Below, piece by piece: positions 10,101-18,336 of a stretch of DNA of 64,000 nt. Source of the stretch: Myxococcus fulvus (GTDB lineage: Bacteria > Myxococcota > Myxococcia > Myxococcales > Myxococcaceae); the NCBI RefSeq assembly GCF_900111765.1, contig NZ_FOIB01000001.1:1736001-1800000 (forward strand), in the 5' to 3' direction. Each line of letters begins with the position of its first letter. The first letter of the stretch is position 1. A model generated the notes under the pieces. The model saw only the letters and a list, made by a program, of their open reading frames with translations, searched no databases and was not told the origin of the DNA. Made by a program: the position numbers and the translations under genes.

Positions 10101-10392
10101 CGTCAACTACCGCGTCAGCAAGGACAGCGTCATCTCCGTGACCCTGGACGTGTTCAACCTGTTCAACTTCCAGGGCGTCAGCACGGTCGACCAGACGTAC
10201 ACCCTGCTCTCCGTGCAGCCCATCCCGGGCGGCAAGCCGTCCGACCTCCCTGGCAACGTCCAGTGGCAGGCTGGCGAGGAGCGCGACGAGCCGTTCGGCA
10301 CGGTCGACAACGACGTCAACCCCAACTTCAAGAACCCGACCAGCTACCAGCCGCCGCGCCAGATGCGCCTTGGTGTCCGGTACACGTTCTAG
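7186..10392 (+). CDS. Oar-like TonB-dependent outer-membrane receptor
   Basis: About 1068 residues. The ATG at 7186 follows GGAGGGG (7173-7179); the frame is open slightly upstream. A signal peptide ends around GSAAFAQ. A CarboxypepD_reg-like beta domain (about residues 25-110: GTIIDAQSRQPVPDVVVTA) precedes a plug with GLSTNDPAYG and GRSTGGVINAVTRSGSNEF. The 22-strand barrel ends in the aromatic signature RLGVRYTF. The layout matches myxobacterial Oar, a receptor needed in Myxococcus xanthus for development and reported to be required for PopC protease secretion. Orthology is inferred from architecture and context. It is divergent from tonB and followed after 36 bases by a lipoprotein. Confidence 0.9.
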   Translation: MHLNRVLRETGVVLAAGLLYGSAAFAQSSTMIGTIIDAQSRQPVPDVVVTATSPNLQGEQTVVSDAQGNYRIPQLPPGVYTLRFEKEQFKPYARSDVQLRLNRTIRVNVELLPESLGEVVEIVGAPPTIDVGSTTTGVNVDQEFIKRIAVARPGGKSGAARSFESLAELAPGAQNDQYGVSINGATSPENGYVVDGLSTNDPAYGVNASPMSIEFVQDVNIITGGYLPEFGRSTGGVINAVTRSGSNEFHGSVFANWTPGTFEGTRKTIRSEGSVISGLNELKNMGDFGATLGGPILKDKLWFFAGFAPSFTRYQHTRTLNAIRLDASGNTVTDDTGFTVVDPIAGSDRQYYADSRTVQYMGKLTYLVNQDHTVSLALNGTPTTTGGMGKLSINPQSGGLPGAIFSRPGDFAFTETNANATSVALKYGGAFMDKKILVDATAGWFHQTASTLPADGSKLGSSEGLAGYSRFQYISERSLADLEALPAGQEGACAPFETVDEDGNPVSINRCPVIGYTVGGPGYMNDSKLDRYQFNAKATYLLNALGTHVLKAGADAEFLSYDQLKAYGGGVYFREAAPYAGALLNGQPYSGGAVQDYRRYGYQASPDSPITQLTQQSKTTSTTVGGFLQDSWSIANRVTLNLGVRYDVQAMYGGDGELALIMGNQWSPRLGAIVDPFANGRTKFFVNFARYYEQVPLNMLDRAFPGERRYEARRALASETQAGCDPTDRTSQQTECRDPAYVLAQPESVRNPNRLYTGGKVENEPIDPDIKPQSSNELVVGAEYELIANTRVGASYTHRNMSMVIEDMSRDDGASYFLGNPGSGFAKEFPKPERNYDNVTVYLNRTFSDGWLAAANYTWSRLNGNYPGLFRPETAQLDPNILSDFDLVSLLANRTGPLPFDRTHQIKVFGAKEFNFTNELSASLGLSYRGNSGSPINYFGAHALYGADESFVLPRGAGGRTPWLNVIDSNIGVNYRVSKDSVISVTLDVFNLFNFQGVSTVDQTYTLLSVQPIPGGKPSDLPGNVQWQAGEERDEPFGTVDNDVNPNFKNPTSYQPPRQMRLGVRYTF

Positions 10393-10428
10393 TCACTGGC
10401 CATTCACGGAACCAGGATTTCAAGTCAC

Positions 10429-11142
10429 ATGACCAAGAACATCTTCAATGCGGCAATGGTCCTTGTTGGCACGGCGGGTCTGCTGACGGGTTGCAACTTC
10501 GACCAGCCCGAGGCTCCCTGCTTCGTGCAGGACAGCGCGAGCTGGGCGACCCGGTATGACCCCATCGACGACCCCGTCGATGCCAACGGCGCTGGGTGCG
10601 AGCTCAGGGCTCCGATCGCTGAGCTGGTGGGTGTCTACAAGTTCTCCGACCCGGATGACTTGAGCAACTCGCTGCTCACCCTGCGTCCTCAGGGCGTGGC
10701 GTCCATCGCGAACCGCGACCCGGGTCCGACGACGGATCAGACGGCGCTCGGCCGGTTCGACATCGAGCCGGACGCGGATGAGTTCTGCACGGCGGAGACG
10801 CTCTCGGTGGCCTCGGTCAACGCCGCGGCGACCCAGACGGCTCCGGCGACGACCATCAGCTACGAGTTCAGCAACATCCAGGTGTACGCGGCGCCGTCGA
10901 CGCCGGGTACGCAGCTGCGCGGGCAGGTGAAGTACACCCGCAACGGCTGCACCTCGAACTACGCCATCCGTTCGATGTGGCCGGCCGTTGCTTGCAACCC
11001 GACCAACCCGAACTCGTGCGCGGAGAACCCGAACGTGAACCCGGACTTCGCCACCGAGTGCCTCACGGTGAGCACGAACCCGACCACGGGCGCCGTCACG
11101 GCGTACTGCGTGCCGTCGAAGCCGGTCCCGTCGTTCAAGTAG
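10429..11142 (+). CDS. Lipoprotein paired with the TonB-dependent receptor
   Basis: 237 residues starting with a Sec/SPII signal and lipobox LLTGC (Cys near residue 22). The mature protein has about ten cysteines and is otherwise acidic and Thr/Asn-rich. I recognise no domain. It begins 36 bases after the receptor stop and ends before a 9-bp hairpin, so receptor and lipoprotein form a two-gene operon. By analogy with SusD- or TonB-associated surface lipoproteins it may bind the receptor's cargo; that is inference. Confidence 0.85.
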   Translation: MTKNIFNAAMVLVGTAGLLTGCNFDQPEAPCFVQDSASWATRYDPIDDPVDANGAGCELRAPIAELVGVYKFSDPDDLSNSLLTLRPQGVASIANRDPGPTTDQTALGRFDIEPDADEFCTAETLSVASVNAAATQTAPATTISYEFSNIQVYAAPSTPGTQLRGQVKYTRNGCTSNYAIRSMWPAVACNPTNPNSCAENPNVNPDFATECLTVSTNPTTGAVTAYCVPSKPVPSFK

Positions 11143-11159
11143 TCATCCATCGCTGAACA

Positions 11160-11181
11160 GCGCCACCCACCCGGGTGGCGC
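11160..11181 (+). terminator. Hairpin terminator after the receptor-lipoprotein operon
   Basis: A perfect 9-bp stem (GCGCCACCC / GGGTGGCGC) with a 4-base loop begins 17 bases after the lipoprotein stop. There is no T-run, as is common in myxobacteria. Confidence 0.7.
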
Positions 11182-11259
11182 CTCGCGGCCCCGGCAGCCC
11201 TCCTCAGGGAGTGGATTGTCGGGGCCGCGGTGTTTGGAGGCAGTACCCACTGGAGGCAC

Positions 11260-12804
11260 ATGGAGGGCCGTTACTCACTCATCCACCACGTCCGCTCGCT
11301 GTTGGACGACGAAGAGGGCACCCTCTACAAGGAGGCGCCCTTCCGCGTGGCGCTCTGCTACCCGAGCCCCTACCACGTGGGCATGAGCTCGCTGGGCTTC
11401 CAGGCCATCTACCGGGAAGTCCACCAGCACCCCGGTGCCACCGCCGAGCGCGTCTTCCTCCCGGATGACGTGGAGGCGTTCAAGAAGACGCGCACGCCGC
11501 TGTTCACCTGGGAGTCCCAGGCCCCGGTCTCCAGCTTCCAGATGCTGGCGTTCTCCGTCGCGTACGAGCTGGAGCTGACGGGGTTCTTCTCGCTGCTGGA
11601 GCTGGCTGGGATGCCCGTGCTGGCGGAGGAGCGCCGCGATGGCCGTCATCCGCTGGTGGTGGCGGGGGGGCCCCTGACGTTCTCCAACCCGGATCCGCTG
11701 GAGCCCTTCGTCGACGTGCTCGTCCAGGGCGAGTCCGAGGAGCTGATCCACGTGCTGGTGGAGGCCGCGGCCTCCATGGAGCGCGAGGCGCTGTTGGATC
11801 ATCTCGCGCGCATCCCAGGTTTCCGGGTGCCGGGCAGGGGAGGGGCGCGCTACCACGTGGCCCGGGCGACGGACTCGCGGCTGCCCGCCCGCTCGCAGAT
11901 CATCACGCCGCACACGGAGCTGCGCTCGATGTTCCTCATCGAGCCGGAGCGGGGCTGCTCGCGGGGGTGCCATTACTGCGTCATGCGGCGCACCACCAAC
12001 GGGGGCATGCGGACGGTGCCGCCCGAGCGGGTGCTGTCGCTCATCCCGGAGCACGCGAAGCGGGTGGGGCTGGTGGGCGCGGCGGTGACGGACCACCCGC
12101 GCATCGTCGAGCTGCTGCGCACCCTCGTGGACTCGGGGCGCGAGGTGGGCGTGTCGTCGCTCCGGGCGGACCGGCTGACGCAGGAACTGGTGGATCAACT
12201 CCGCCGGGGCGGGGCGACGAACCTGACGGTGGCGGCGGACGGGGCCTCGCAGCGGATGCGAGACATGGTGGACCGCAAGCACTCCGAGGAACAGATTGTG
12301 CGCGCGGCCGGGTATGCCCGGACCGCCGGCATGAAGCAGCTCAAGGTGTACAACGTCGTGGGGCTTCCGTTCGAGGACGAGACGGACATCGACGAGTTGA
12401 TCCGCTTCACGGCGGAGCTGTCGCGCATCCTTCCCGTGGCGCTGGGCGTGGCGCCCTTCGTGGCCAAGCGGAACACGCCGCTGGACGGCGCGCCCTTCGC
12501 GGGCATCCGTGAGGTGGAGAACCGGCTGGAGCGGCTGCGCAAGGGCCTGCGGGGGCGCGCGGAGGTGCGTCCCACGTCCGCGCGCTGGGCCTGGGTGGAG
12601 TACATGCTGGCCCAGTGTGGTCCCGAGGGTGGCCTGGCGGCGATGGATGCCTGGCGGGCGGGCGGCGGCTTCTCCGCGTGGAAGAAGGCCTTCGAGGCGA
12701 GGGGCTGTGAGCCCTATCTCGCGCGTCGGGTGGAGGATGGGCGGCGCAATCCCACCCTCTGGCCCACGGTTCCGAAGGTGGCACCCTCGCCGTCGGCCGC
12801 GTGA
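11260..12804 (+). CDS. B12-binding-type radical SAM protein
   Basis: About 514 residues. The N-terminal half resembles the cobalamin-binding-like region of large radical SAM proteins (RVALCYPSPYHVGMSSLGFQ, VVAGGPLTFSNP). The radical SAM core begins with ERGCSRGCHYC (CxxxCxxC, about residues 231-240) for a 4Fe-4S cluster that cleaves SAM. The barrel motifs VGLVGAAVTDHP and KVYNVVGLPFEDETD follow. The substrate cannot be assigned. ATG 11260 follows GGAGG closely; a GTG at 11230 in frame is the alternative. It stands alone between the receptor operon and a hypothetical gene. Confidence 0.85.
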   Translation: MEGRYSLIHHVRSLLDDEEGTLYKEAPFRVALCYPSPYHVGMSSLGFQAIYREVHQHPGATAERVFLPDDVEAFKKTRTPLFTWESQAPVSSFQMLAFSVAYELELTGFFSLLELAGMPVLAEERRDGRHPLVVAGGPLTFSNPDPLEPFVDVLVQGESEELIHVLVEAAASMEREALLDHLARIPGFRVPGRGGARYHVARATDSRLPARSQIITPHTELRSMFLIEPERGCSRGCHYCVMRRTTNGGMRTVPPERVLSLIPEHAKRVGLVGAAVTDHPRIVELLRTLVDSGREVGVSSLRADRLTQELVDQLRRGGATNLTVAADGASQRMRDMVDRKHSEEQIVRAAGYARTAGMKQLKVYNVVGLPFEDETDIDELIRFTAELSRILPVALGVAPFVAKRNTPLDGAPFAGIREVENRLERLRKGLRGRAEVRPTSARWAWVEYMLAQCGPEGGLAAMDAWRAGGGFSAWKKAFEARGCEPYLARRVEDGRRNPTLWPTVPKVAPSPSAA

Positions 12805-12898
12805 CGGCGGGCGTACGAGGGCCATGCATTGTGGGCCCGGGTTCCGCTAGAAGACCGCATGCGCCGATGGCCGGCGCCCAGGGGCAGCGGAGAACCAG

Positions 12899-13813
12899 GT
12901 GAGCACGCAGCGCGTGGACAAGGCTTGGCAGCAGAAGGGTCTCAAGGAGTTCTCGACGGAGGCCCTGCTCGGGACGCTCGGCCACTACGGCATCCCGGTG
13001 ACGGAGGAGGACTTCCGGAAGCTGTCGGAGTCGACCTTCCCGTTGGGCATCGCCCAGCAGTGGAAGTCGAAGTGGAAGGGCACCGGGCCCTTCAAGGATT
13101 TCGTCGTCGCGGCTCCCGTGGAGCTGTGGCGTCGCTGGCTGCCGGACCGCGTGGCGCCGCATGAGATGACGGACACGTTGGCGTCGCTCATGAAGTCGCT
13201 GCTGGAGCTGCTCAACGGCAAGACGGATGCGCCCGTGAGCGCGGCCTTCGAGCGGATGACCAGCCTGCGCGCGCGGCTGCCCGTCGATGACAAGGGCCTG
13301 CCCCAGGAGCGCTTCATGCAGGAGGCGCTGGCGCCATTCTCCGAGAAGGACGCGGAGCTGTTCGACCGCCTCGCGGAGCTGCTCGCGCGCTCGGGCCACG
13401 TGAATCACGCGGAGTCCTTCGCGGAGATGGAGGAGTTCTTCCTCCCGGACCGCAAGGGCATCTCGCGCGCGATGGTGCGCGCCGCCAAGGGCGAGAAGGA
13501 CGAGGCGGCGACGGACCTGGTCAAGCTGTCCGAGGACACGAGCCGCTCCGCGATTGCCCGCATCCTGGCCGTCGACGGTCTCATCCACCTCCAGACGCAC
13601 GGCGTGGCCGCCACGGCCGCCCGGACGCTGCTGGCGTGGGCGGAGGAGAACAAGGACCTGCACCTCGCGCTGGACCTCATGCCGCGCCTGGAGCACATCT
13701 ACAAGGCGCAGAACGACCGCGTGAACCTGCTGGACCTGATGCGCATCTCCGAGCGGCTCAACGAGGAGCATGACCGCATCCACCCCGGCCACAACCGTCA
13801 CCGCCACGGGTAG
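12899..13813 (+). CDS. Helical hypothetical protein
   Basis: 304 residues with a GTG start (STQRVDKAWQQKGLKEF). No signal peptide or membrane segment. Predicted almost entirely alpha-helical, with a repeating pattern that could be HEAT/TPR-like (RLAELLARSGHVNHAESFAEM, AAKGEKDEAATDLVKL). It ends in a short His/Arg tail. I do not recognise the family; codon usage matches its neighbours, so it is a genuine gene. No operon partner: the next stretch is a non-coding spacer. Confidence 0.8.
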   Translation: MSTQRVDKAWQQKGLKEFSTEALLGTLGHYGIPVTEEDFRKLSESTFPLGIAQQWKSKWKGTGPFKDFVVAAPVELWRRWLPDRVAPHEMTDTLASLMKSLLELLNGKTDAPVSAAFERMTSLRARLPVDDKGLPQERFMQEALAPFSEKDAELFDRLAELLARSGHVNHAESFAEMEEFFLPDRKGISRAMVRAAKGEKDEAATDLVKLSEDTSRSAIARILAVDGLIHLQTHGVAATAARTLLAWAEENKDLHLALDLMPRLEHIYKAQNDRVNLLDLMRISERLNEEHDRIHPGHNRHRHG

Positions 13814-13865
13814 TGAGCGTGGCTTCCGGCACGGCGCGCGGGCCATGGTTCGCGACGCCGTGCCC

Positions 13866-14222
13866 GAGTCGCTGGCTCGCGGCGGAGTCCGACCGGCTCC
13901 CTCTGCTCAGCGCTGTCATCACCAAGGGCAGCGGGCTCGAAACGCGGGCTGCGCTCGTGTGGATGTCTCGACGCGGAGCATGACCGGCACCACGGGGTCA
14001 CCGCCGTTGCGGGGAGTGGGCTCGCCAGTCGCAGTGCCCGTGTTGATGTCTCGACGCGGAGCATGACTGGCTCCACGGGGGCCCCGCCGATACAGGGAGT
14101 GGGCTCGCGAGGCGTCCTGCCCGAGCCGAGGGTTCGAGGAGGAGCATGCCCAACTCCATCGGCTCCCCGCTGTTGCCGCCAGGGCTGAGGCTCGCGAGGC
14201 GGCCGCGAACCTGCGGCGGAGC
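13866..14222. repeat. Degenerate tandem repeats of about 83 bp in a non-coding spacer
   Basis: The 521-base gap 13814-14334 holds no convincing gene. The block TGTCTCGACGCGGAGCATGA starts at 13964 and again at 14047, 83 bases apart, each followed by GGGGAGTGGGCTCGC or CAGGGAGTGGGCTCGC about 45 bases later. A more diverged unit follows (GGTTCGAGGAGGAGCATGCC...) and another precedes (from about 13870, GCTCGCGGCGGAGT). Minus-strand frames run through the repeats, but 83 is not a multiple of three, so the frame shifts between units. Confidence 0.65.
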
Positions 14223-14334
14223 AGGGCCGTGAACATCCTGGTCGGCGTCGTTGCCGCCGCACGTCGTGAGCTTCGCTGTTTGCGCGGCTCGAAGGCGGCG
14301 ACGTTCTCTCAGCGAGAGACTCGCGAGCGCGCTC

Positions 14335-15036
14335 TCACTCGGACGTACCCGTTCCGCTGCTCGCGGAGGCCTCCGTGGACTTGCGGCGCCGCGCCCGCTT
14401 CTTCGTCGCGGGCTTCGCGTCCGCCGTCTTCACCGTGACCATGTCCCCGAGCTCGGCCTGCTTCGTGGGCATGGCCGTCGCTCCCTGGGGCTCGGGCGCC
14501 GCGGACTCCTCCTGGGCTCGCAGCGGCGTCGAGCGCCTCAGGGGAATCTTGAGCACGTTGGGCACGCCCTCGACGACGTCTCGCGTGGAGACCACCGCGC
14601 CCACCGTCGTGTAGCGGATGGCGCCCGTCTGGGTGAAGGCGTGCTTGAGCGGGTACTCCTTCGCGCGCGGGAGGAACCAGTCGCGCGCCGCGCGCAGCGG
14701 CAACACGTGCATCTCCCCCTGCGAGAGGAACACGTACACCAGCAGGTCCGCGCCGCTGTAGAGGAAGCAGCCGGGAGTGTCCTTCTCCAGGTTGGACACC
14801 AGCTCGAAGAAGTACCGCTTCCGGGTGGCGTTGCGGTCCCCCTTCACCTCGATGCCGCGCACCTCACCCGAGGGCAGCTCCCACAGCAGGTCCACGCCCC
14901 GATGCTGGAAGCGCGGGTCCGACTGCACGTCGTGCACGCGCGAACCCGGCTCCGTTTCCAGCAACCACGCCCTCGCGTGCTGGACGGCGCGGTCCGCGGC
15001 GCCCTGCACGCCCTTCATGCTGAAGCTGCGCGCCAT
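14335..15036 (-). CDS. PD-(D/E)XK nuclease-like protein with basic tail
   Basis: 233 residues. Residues 47-66 read GVDLLWELPSGEVRGIEVKG: Asp49, 13 residues, then Glu63-Val-Lys65, the D-X(n)-ExK arrangement of the restriction-endonuclease fold, with a preceding helix (ADRAVQHARAWLLET). The C-terminus is Lys/Arg/Ala-rich (KPATKKRARRRKST), which could contact nucleic acid. It starts three bases after the DUF4920 stop, so the two are cotranscribed. A nuclease activity is inferred from a short motif only; it may instead be a catalytically idle DUF3883-like domain. Confidence 0.72.
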   Translation of the reverse strand: MARSFSMKGVQGAADRAVQHARAWLLETEPGSRVHDVQSDPRFQHRGVDLLWELPSGEVRGIEVKGDRNATRKRYFFELVSNLEKDTPGCFLYSGADLLVYVFLSQGEMHVLPLRAARDWFLPRAKEYPLKHAFTQTGAIRYTTVGAVVSTRDVVEGVPNVLKIPLRRSTPLRAQEESAAPEPQGATAMPTKQAELGDMVTVKTADAKPATKKRARRRKSTEASASSGTGTSE

Positions 15037-15039
15037 GTG

Positions 15040-15612
15040 CTACCGGCGCAGCTCGACGCCCGTCGCCACCAGCTGCACCTCGCGCGGCTTGCCGTCCGCG
15101 CCGCGCGGGACGATGGCGCCCTCGGCCTCGTAGTGCGCCGCGTGGCCCTCGCTCAGCTCGGCCACCTTCACCACGCCCTCCACGCGTGCCTGCGAGCCCG
15201 CCGAGTCCAGCGGCACGAAGAAGCCGTAGTCCTTGAACGTCACGCGCACGCCCGGGCCCTTGGCCTGCCCCTCGGGGGCGAGCTCCATCCAGCAGCCCTT
15301 CTTCTCACACGCCTTGCGCACCGTGCCCTCGAGCCGCACCGTCTTCCCGTCGTGGGCCTGGGGCTTGGAGAGCAGCTCTGCGAGCTTCACCTCGGAGGCG
15401 CCCTTGAGGGCCTCGCCGCGGGTGAGCTTCCAGCTGTCGTCCTTCGCGGCCTCCGGCTTGGGCGCGGTCGCGGCCTTGTCGGCCGGGTGGTGACAGTCGG
15501 CGGCGGCCGCGGCCTTGTCAGCCGTCTTTCCCTTGGCGGGCGTCTTGTCGCCAGCGAAGGCCACCAGGGGAACAGCGACCAGCAGCATCAGGGACGTGCG
15601 GAGCGAGTTCAT
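15040..15612 (-). CDS. Secreted DUF4920 (OB-fold) protein
   Basis: 190 residues with a signal peptide (SLMLLVAVPLVAFAGD), a 55-residue Lys/Ala-rich linker, then a DUF4920 domain (about residues 75-185: SEVKLAELLSKPQAHDGKTV, ACEKKGCWMELAPEG, KDYGFFVPLDSAG). DUF4920 is an OB-fold domain of unknown ligand found in periplasmic proteins. The cysteine pair KACEKKGC is characteristic. It is the first gene of a two-gene leftward unit with the nuclease-like protein. Confidence 0.85.
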   Translation of the reverse strand: MNSLRTSLMLLVAVPLVAFAGDKTPAKGKTADKAAAAADCHHPADKAATAPKPEAAKDDSWKLTRGEALKGASEVKLAELLSKPQAHDGKTVRLEGTVRKACEKKGCWMELAPEGQAKGPGVRVTFKDYGFFVPLDSAGSQARVEGVVKVAELSEGHAAHYEAEGAIVPRGADGKPREVQLVATGVELRR

Positions 15613-15701
15613 GACCTGCCCGCTTAGTCAAAACTCGTTGCCCCGGCAAGGCGGCGCCCGTACTAGAGTGGGACTCCCGCACACCCTGGGGCGCGCAGCC
15701 C

Positions 15702-16133
15702 ATGAAGGTCTTCCTCCCTCCTCGCAACCGCCGGCTCGGCACGGTGGACTACCTGGGCCTCATCGGTCTGGCGGGGCTGCTCGTCGCCCGCTTCATCCCG
15801 ATAGCGAAGCTCATCCCGTTCTGGGGCTGCGTGCTGCGCGAGCGGACGGGCTGGCCCTGCCTCGGCTGCGGCCTCACCCGCGTGGCGGACCGCGTGGCCC
15901 ACTTCAACTTCGTGGGCGCGTGGGAGGCCAACCCCCTGGGCACCGTGGCCGCCGTGCTGTTCGCGCTCGCGGCCGTGGCCATGGTGGTGCACCTGGTGTT
16001 CGCGGTCCCCATTCCTGAAATCCAGCTCTCGCTCCGGGAGTGGAAGGCGTTCCAGGTGGTGATGCCCGTCATCGTCCTGGTGAATTACGCCTACGTGGTG
16101 GTGAAGACGCGCTTCCCCCACCTGCTGCTATAG
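15702..16133 (+). CDS. DUF2752 membrane protein
   Basis: 143 residues with three hydrophobic helices. Between the first two lies the DUF2752 signature WPCLGCGLTR (residues 51-60), a C-x2-C-G-x-T-R motif near the membrane surface. Function unknown. It ends 9 bases before the plsY GTG and is probably cotranscribed with it. It is divergent from the DUF4920 gene, with about 90 bases between. Confidence 0.85.
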   Translation: MKVFLPPRNRRLGTVDYLGLIGLAGLLVARFIPIAKLIPFWGCVLRERTGWPCLGCGLTRVADRVAHFNFVGAWEANPLGTVAAVLFALAAVAMVVHLVFAVPIPEIQLSLREWKAFQVVMPVIVLVNYAYVVVKTRFPHLLL

Positions 16134-16142
16134 CGTGGGGTC

Positions 16143-16721
<579 letters not shown>

Positions 16722-17927
16722 GTCCTCTCCGCCACCGCCCGAGGGCCGGTAGCCGAGCAGCGTGCAGTCGATGGGGCCGTTCATCAGGTCGCGCCGCGCC
16801 GACGGACGCGCGTGGAAGGCGCTCTCGAAGGCGGGGTTGCCGCTGAGCACCCAGACGCGCCAGCCGGGCACGCGCAAGGACTCGCCCAGCTTGTAATAGA
16901 AGCTCTTCATGCCCTTCTGTCCGCCCGTGCCGATGCGGTCTCCATAGGGCGGATTGGTGAGGATGAGGCCACTGGACGCAGGGAGCGGCGGCAGCTTCGT
17001 CGCGTCGCCCTCGACCAGGGTGATCTCCTCGGACAGCCGGGCCGCGCGCACGTTGCGCTGGGCGGCATCGAGGGCCTCCGGGTCCTTGTCGAAGCCCCAG
17101 AGCGGGACCTCCACCTTGCGCTCGTCGCGCCGAGCATCCGCGCGCATGTCCGCGAGCAGCTCCTTCGCCCGCGTCCCCAGCTCCGGCCAGCGCTCCACGG
17201 CGAAGTCGCGGTTGAGGCCGGGCGCGCGCCGACGGGCCATCATGCCCGCTTCAATCAGCAGCGTGCCCGAGCCGCACATCGGGTCCACCAGCGCCTCGTC
17301 GCCCGTGTAGCGCGCGGCGCGCAGGATGGCGGCGGCCAGCGTCTCCTTGAGGGGCGCCACGGTGGGGCGCACGCGGTAGCCCCGGCGGTGCAGCGGCTCG
17401 CCGCACAGGTCCAACGAGAGCGACAGCGTGTCCCGCGACAGGTGCGCCACCACGCTCACGTCCGGGTTCTTCGTGTCCACGTCCGGCCGCGTGCCCACCA
17501 CGTCACGCATGCGGTCGACGATGGCGTCCTTCACCTTCAGGGCGACGAAGCCCGAGTGGCTGTGCTCGCTGTCCTTCAGCGTCGCGTCCACGGCGAACGT
17601 CGTGGTGGGCCTCAGGTGCTCCTCCCACGGGACGCCGCGGGCGGCGTCGTACAGGCCCTGCGCGCCGCGGGCCTCGAAGGTGCCCAGCGGGTAGAGTACG
17701 CGCATGGAGATGCGGGACCAGAGACAGACCTTCAGCGCCTCGTCGAGCGAGGCCATGAAGCGCACACCGCCACGGTCCTGGCGGATGCGGCGCGCGCCGA
17801 GCTCCTTGAGCTCGTCGGCGAGCAGGTCCTCGGTGCCTCGGGTCGTGGTGGCGAATAGGGCGATGCGTTCAGCCATGGGACACCGCCCATAGACGACCTG
17901 CGCCTGCTTGGGAACCCCATAGACGCC

Positions 17928-18212
17928 TCACGTGCCCACCACCTCGTAGATGGCGAAGGTGGCCCCCTCCTGCTCGGCGCTGGCCTCCTTCGCCTTCCGG
18001 AAGTCCTCCGACTGGAAATAGCTCCGCATCGCCTCCTTGTCCCGCCAGCGCGTCACCAGCAGCAGCTCCGGCGAGCGCTCGAACGAGCGCAGCACTTCCA
18101 GCCCCAGGAACCCCTCGTGCGCGTCCACCCTGCGCGCGCGCTCCTGGAAGCGGGCGACCAGGCGCTCGGCGTCCTCGGGCGCGGCGCGGAAGCGGGAGAT
18201 GGCGACAATCAT
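17928..18212 (-). CDS. Antibiotic biosynthesis monooxygenase (ABM) fold protein
   Basis: 94-residue dimeric alpha+beta barrel type protein (MIVAISRFRAAPEDAERLVA, ...FLGLEVLRSFERSPELLLVTRW, ...EDFRKAKEA). The ABM fold includes heme-degrading IsdG-type enzymes and quinol monooxygenases; nothing here selects among them. The ATG at 18212 is preceded by AGGTGAG; a GTG two codons upstream is possible. It lies between ftsK and the methyltransferase on the same strand, but a hairpin separates it from ftsK. Confidence 0.82.
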   Translation of the reverse strand: MIVAISRFRAAPEDAERLVARFQERARRVDAHEGFLGLEVLRSFERSPELLLVTRWRDKEAMRSYFQSEDFRKAKEASAEQEGATFAIYEVVGT

Positions 18213-18274
18213 GGGCACTCACCTGGAACACGTCGGGGCGGGCTGGGGACTCCCGCGCGTGGAGGAGAAACGGA

Positions 18275-18309
18275 CAGGGGGCGCCCGGACCGAAGCCGGA
18301 CACCCCCTG
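18275..18309 (-). terminator. Possible terminator downstream of ftsK
   Basis: An inverted repeat CAGGGGG / CCCCCTG with an inner CCGG pair lies 28 bases beyond the ftsK stop, between ftsK and the ABM gene. Loop and inner stem are imperfect. Confidence 0.45.
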
Positions 18310-18336
18310 GGAGAACCACGGTGAGCCGCGAGGGGA

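Noticed and set aside
13866-14222. CRISPR array
   Set aside because: Repeat-like blocks are too long, too few and degenerate along their whole length; there are no short identical repeats with unrelated spacers and no cas genes.
13798-14262. A 154-residue minus-strand frame across the 83-bp repeats
   Set aside because: Repeat units shift frame relative to each other and the product has Arg/Pro/Ser composition with no motif or plausible ribosome-binding site.
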